From Candidatus Korarchaeum sp. (lineage in GTDB: Archaea; Korarchaeota; Korarchaeia; Korarchaeales; Korarchaeaceae): 6,520 nucleotides of DNA. The stretch lies in assembly GCA_020833055.1 (NCBI GenBank), contig JAJHQZ010000022.1:1-6520 (forward strand). Reading direction: 5' to 3'. This document shows positions 4,779-6,520 of this stretch, piece after piece (position 1 is the stretch's first letter; every line of letters starts with the position of its first letter). Made by a program: the position numbers and the translations under genes. The notes beneath the pieces are model-generated. The model was not told the origin of the DNA. It did not search any database and was given only the letters and a program-made list of their open reading frames with translations.

Positions 4779-5400
4779 TCTGGCATCCTCATTGCTAGTG
4801 GGAACGATGAATACTTTGGAACTGCTGCTCATCTCAGCCCCCCTGGGGACGGGGCTTGGGATAGCTGTAGGGATCCTCGGCTCCAGGAAGGGATTCCTCA
4901 GCATTCTAGCTAGGGCATTCTCATCTATCTTCAGGGGGTTCCCCCTGCTAGTAACTTTATTCATAGTCTTCTTCGGCTTAGCGGATTTCGGTATTTACTT
5001 GAGCCCAACTGCTTCAGCTATAATATCCTTCATCCTCTGCAGCAGCGCCTACATATCGGAGTACGTCAGAGGAGCTATATTATCGATAGATGAGGGGCAG
5101 AGCTTAGCAGCGAAAGCTATAGGGATGAATGAGACCCAGGAATTCCTCTACATAATAGTGCCTCAAGCGGTGAGGAGGGCCCTCCCCAGCATATCCAATG
5201 AGATAGTTTACATGGTCCAGTACTCATCCCTAGCATTCGCGATAGGTGTTCAAGAGGTATACAGTGTCGCTAAGAGCTTCAACTCCCTTTACTTCAGGCC
5301 CCTGGAGATATTCTCAATATTAGCCCTCATATACCTCTCGATGACAGCTCTCGTTACCTTAGCCTTCAGGAAGCTGACTGAGAGGCTCAGAGTACCTTAA
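4765..5400 (+). CDS. Amino-acid ABC transporter permease 2 (HisM/GlnP family)
   Basis: This 211-residue membrane protein is the second channel subunit. It has hydrophobic segments at about residues 8-38, 50-73, 80-96, 140-160 and 180-203. The signature FRGFPLLVTLF is at 56-66. It keeps the canonical AYISEYVRGAILSIDEGQ, followed by an EAA loop at about 114-133 (LAAKAIGM ... IVPQA). The start is set by GGAGGT at 4753-4758. The gene overlaps the ATPase end by 14 nt and is the last of the operon. Having the ATPase gene between two permease genes is less usual than permeases side by side. Its TAA shares bases with the TAA of the convergent surface-protein gene, and no terminator is evident between them. 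Confidence 0.92.
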   Translation: MFWYDLASSLLVGTMNTLELLLISAPLGTGLGIAVGILGSRKGFLSILARAFSSIFRGFPLLVTLFIVFFGLADFGIYLSPTASAIISFILCSSAYISEYVRGAILSIDEGQSLAAKAIGMNETQEFLYIIVPQAVRRALPSISNEIVYMVQYSSLAFAIGVQEVYSVAKSFNSLYFRPLEIFSILALIYLSMTALVTLAFRKLTERLRVP

Positions 5401-6520
5401 GCTCTCCTCAGGATCCTGGATATGGCTGTTATTATCAGGGCCGATATCAAGGCCCCCAAAATGAAAGCGATCAGCTCTGATGGGGTTTTCTCCTCAACGA
5501 TAGTGACTGTCTCCTCCTTAGTCACGTTCATCGCCTTAACTTCAGATGCCACGCTCTCCTCAGCTACCTCAGTGGGGGTCGCGGGAGTTATGAATATCGA
5601 GTAAGTGAAGTTTGCTGATAAGCCATCAGATTGCCTCGCAACAATCCTTATCGTATATTTACCCTCTCTCTCATACTTATGCGTCCTAGGGAAGGGCCCC
5701 TCCTCGTAGCTCCCGTCCCCCCAGTCCCATGAGATCACTAGGGATGCGTTAGGGGTCCCCGGGAGGGCTTCCCCGTTGATAGAGACTATAGATCCGTTCA
5801 CATCTATACTGCTTATCCTTATGGATGGAGGTACCCTCTGGACGGGCTTTATGACTGAGAAACTGCATGAATCCAGTATCTTGTTCCCTTGGAGGAGCTT
5901 CAGTGTATACTTCCCTTCCCTCAGGCCCTCCAGTAATATCGCCTTGGTCTTACCTCCCTCGAGCCTACCTGAGAAGAGGGGCTCCCCCTTCCCCTCGGGT
6001 CCATAGAGGAATAGCTGAACTTCGCTCGTCACGTTAACCGAGAATAATATTCTGACTGGATTTCCGGCTATCAAGGTACCTCCATCTATTTGGGGCCCTC
6101 TACCTCCGGCTTCAGTCCAGACGTCGCCGCCTATGGATGAAGTGACCACGTGCATCGTGCAGTAATCCAGGACGTTCCCGCTGTATCCGATTAGTTTTAT
6201 CACCCTCATCCCAGGATCTATGAATAACTGATGGAATTTGTAAGTGATACCCGGGAAGACCTGGGAGCTCTTCATCACCTCTACTTCGCTACCATCCGGT
6301 CTCACGATAACTATCCTCAGGTAAGTGAGCGAGCTGACCCTGAAGAAGAAAGTCACGTTCTCCCCGACCTTAGCATAACCGCAAGTGATATTGGGGCCTT
6401 CTCCACCTCTATCCGACCATATATCCGCTGGGTTCGCCTGAATAGACTTTATCCCTTCCTGAGAGATATTGTAAGCTGAGAGGATCTGAAAAGCTAGCAA
6501 CAATAGAGCGAGTAGGGGCA
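5397..6520 (-). CDS. Surface protein with duplicated domain, PKD domain and C-terminal membrane anchor (5' end at window edge)
   Basis: The frame is open to the right edge. Its first visible residues, PLLALLLLAFQILSA, form a signal-peptide core, and the two bases before them (TG, 6520-6519) could end an ATG. The true start is therefore probably at 6521; an internal TTG at 6503 would cut the signal short. After the signal come two tandem copies of an unrecognised domain of about 92-94 residues (6144-6425 and 5850-6125). Each opens with D-[IV]-W-x-x-x-G-G-x-G-P and ends near D-[YS]-C. Next is a PKD domain (about 5589-5828) with SWDWGDGSYEEG and HKYEREGKYTIRIVA. A Glu/Thr/Val-rich linker follows, then a membrane helix (5418-5474) ending in RILRRA. 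Eight N-x-S/T sequons suggest glycosylation. It probably faces outward in an adhesive or envelope role; the exact function is unknown. Confidence 0.85.
   Translation of the reverse strand, partial: PLLALLLLAFQILSAYNISQEGIKSIQANPADIWSDRGGEGPNITCGYAKVGENVTFFFRVSSLTYLRIVIVRPDGSEVEVMKSSQVFPGITYKFHQLFIDPGMRVIKLIGYSGNVLDYCTMHVVTSSIGGDVWTEAGGRGPQIDGGTLIAGNPVRILFSVNVTSEVQLFLYGPEGKGEPLFSGRLEGGKTKAILLEGLREGKYTLKLLQGNKILDSCSFSVIKPVQRVPPSIRISSIDVNGSIVSINGEALPGTPNASLVISWDWGDGSYEEGPFPRTHKYEREGKYTIRIVARQSDGLSANFTYSIFITPATPTEVAEESVASEVKAMNVTKEETVTIVEEKTPSELIAFILGALISALIITAISRILRRA

Noticed and set aside
5422-6479. Plus-strand ORFs opposite the surface-protein gene
   Set aside because: They are shadows of a frame that has a signal peptide, a duplicated domain, a PKD motif and a membrane anchor.
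1-6520. CRISPR array, insertion sequence, tRNA or rRNA
   Set aside because: No regularly spaced repeats, transposase-like proteins, target-site duplications or tRNA-like folds were seen on either strand by eye.

Overview
The window looks like a piece of a thermophilic archaeal chromosome. Arginine is written almost only as AGG/AGA and isoleucine often as ATA. Gene starts are preceded by archaeal TATA boxes about 25 bp upstream of probable leaderless or short-leader starts. The tryptophanyl-tRNA synthetase is of the archaeal/eukaryotic type, and the regulator is an AbrB-ACT fusion. A TACK-group archaeon, perhaps Korarchaeota-like, would fit, but that is an impression and not a demonstrated assignment.

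Layout. Positions 1-1124 (minus strand) hold nearly all of trpS, which runs off the left edge. A 72-bp divergent promoter region separates it from a 231-residue membrane-anchored extracytoplasmic protein of unknown function (1197-1892, plus). A 182-bp AT-rich gap between convergent genes (1893-2074) has a T-rich terminator. It also has TATA-like boxes, a long-spaced inverted repeat and two abutting small hairpins that no gene explains. Next is a minus-strand AbrB-ACT regulator (2075-2509). It is divergent from a four-gene polar amino-acid ABC importer operon (2582-5400, plus): binding protein, permease, ATPase, second permease. Convergent with the operon, and sharing its stop-codon bases, is a minus-strand secreted/anchored surface protein (5397 to the right edge). 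It has two tandem copies of an unrecognised domain, a PKD domain and a C-terminal membrane anchor.

How it works together. The importer genes abut or overlap, which implies one translationally coupled transcript. The divergent regulator pairs a DNA-binding fold with a small-molecule (typically amino-acid) sensing ACT domain. The spacer between the two carries two near-identical 14-bp palindromes placed symmetrically around a shared TATA-like element, each lying where one transcript should start. The simplest model is an amino-acid-responsive switch that controls both importer and regulator.

The main anomaly is in the ATPase gene. It is interrupted exactly in its ABC signature motif by the loss of one G in a G run, and the remaining bases form an in-phase X XXY YYZ slippery heptamer. 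This may be a sequence error, a real mutation, or recoding by frameshifting or slippage; the sequence alone cannot decide.
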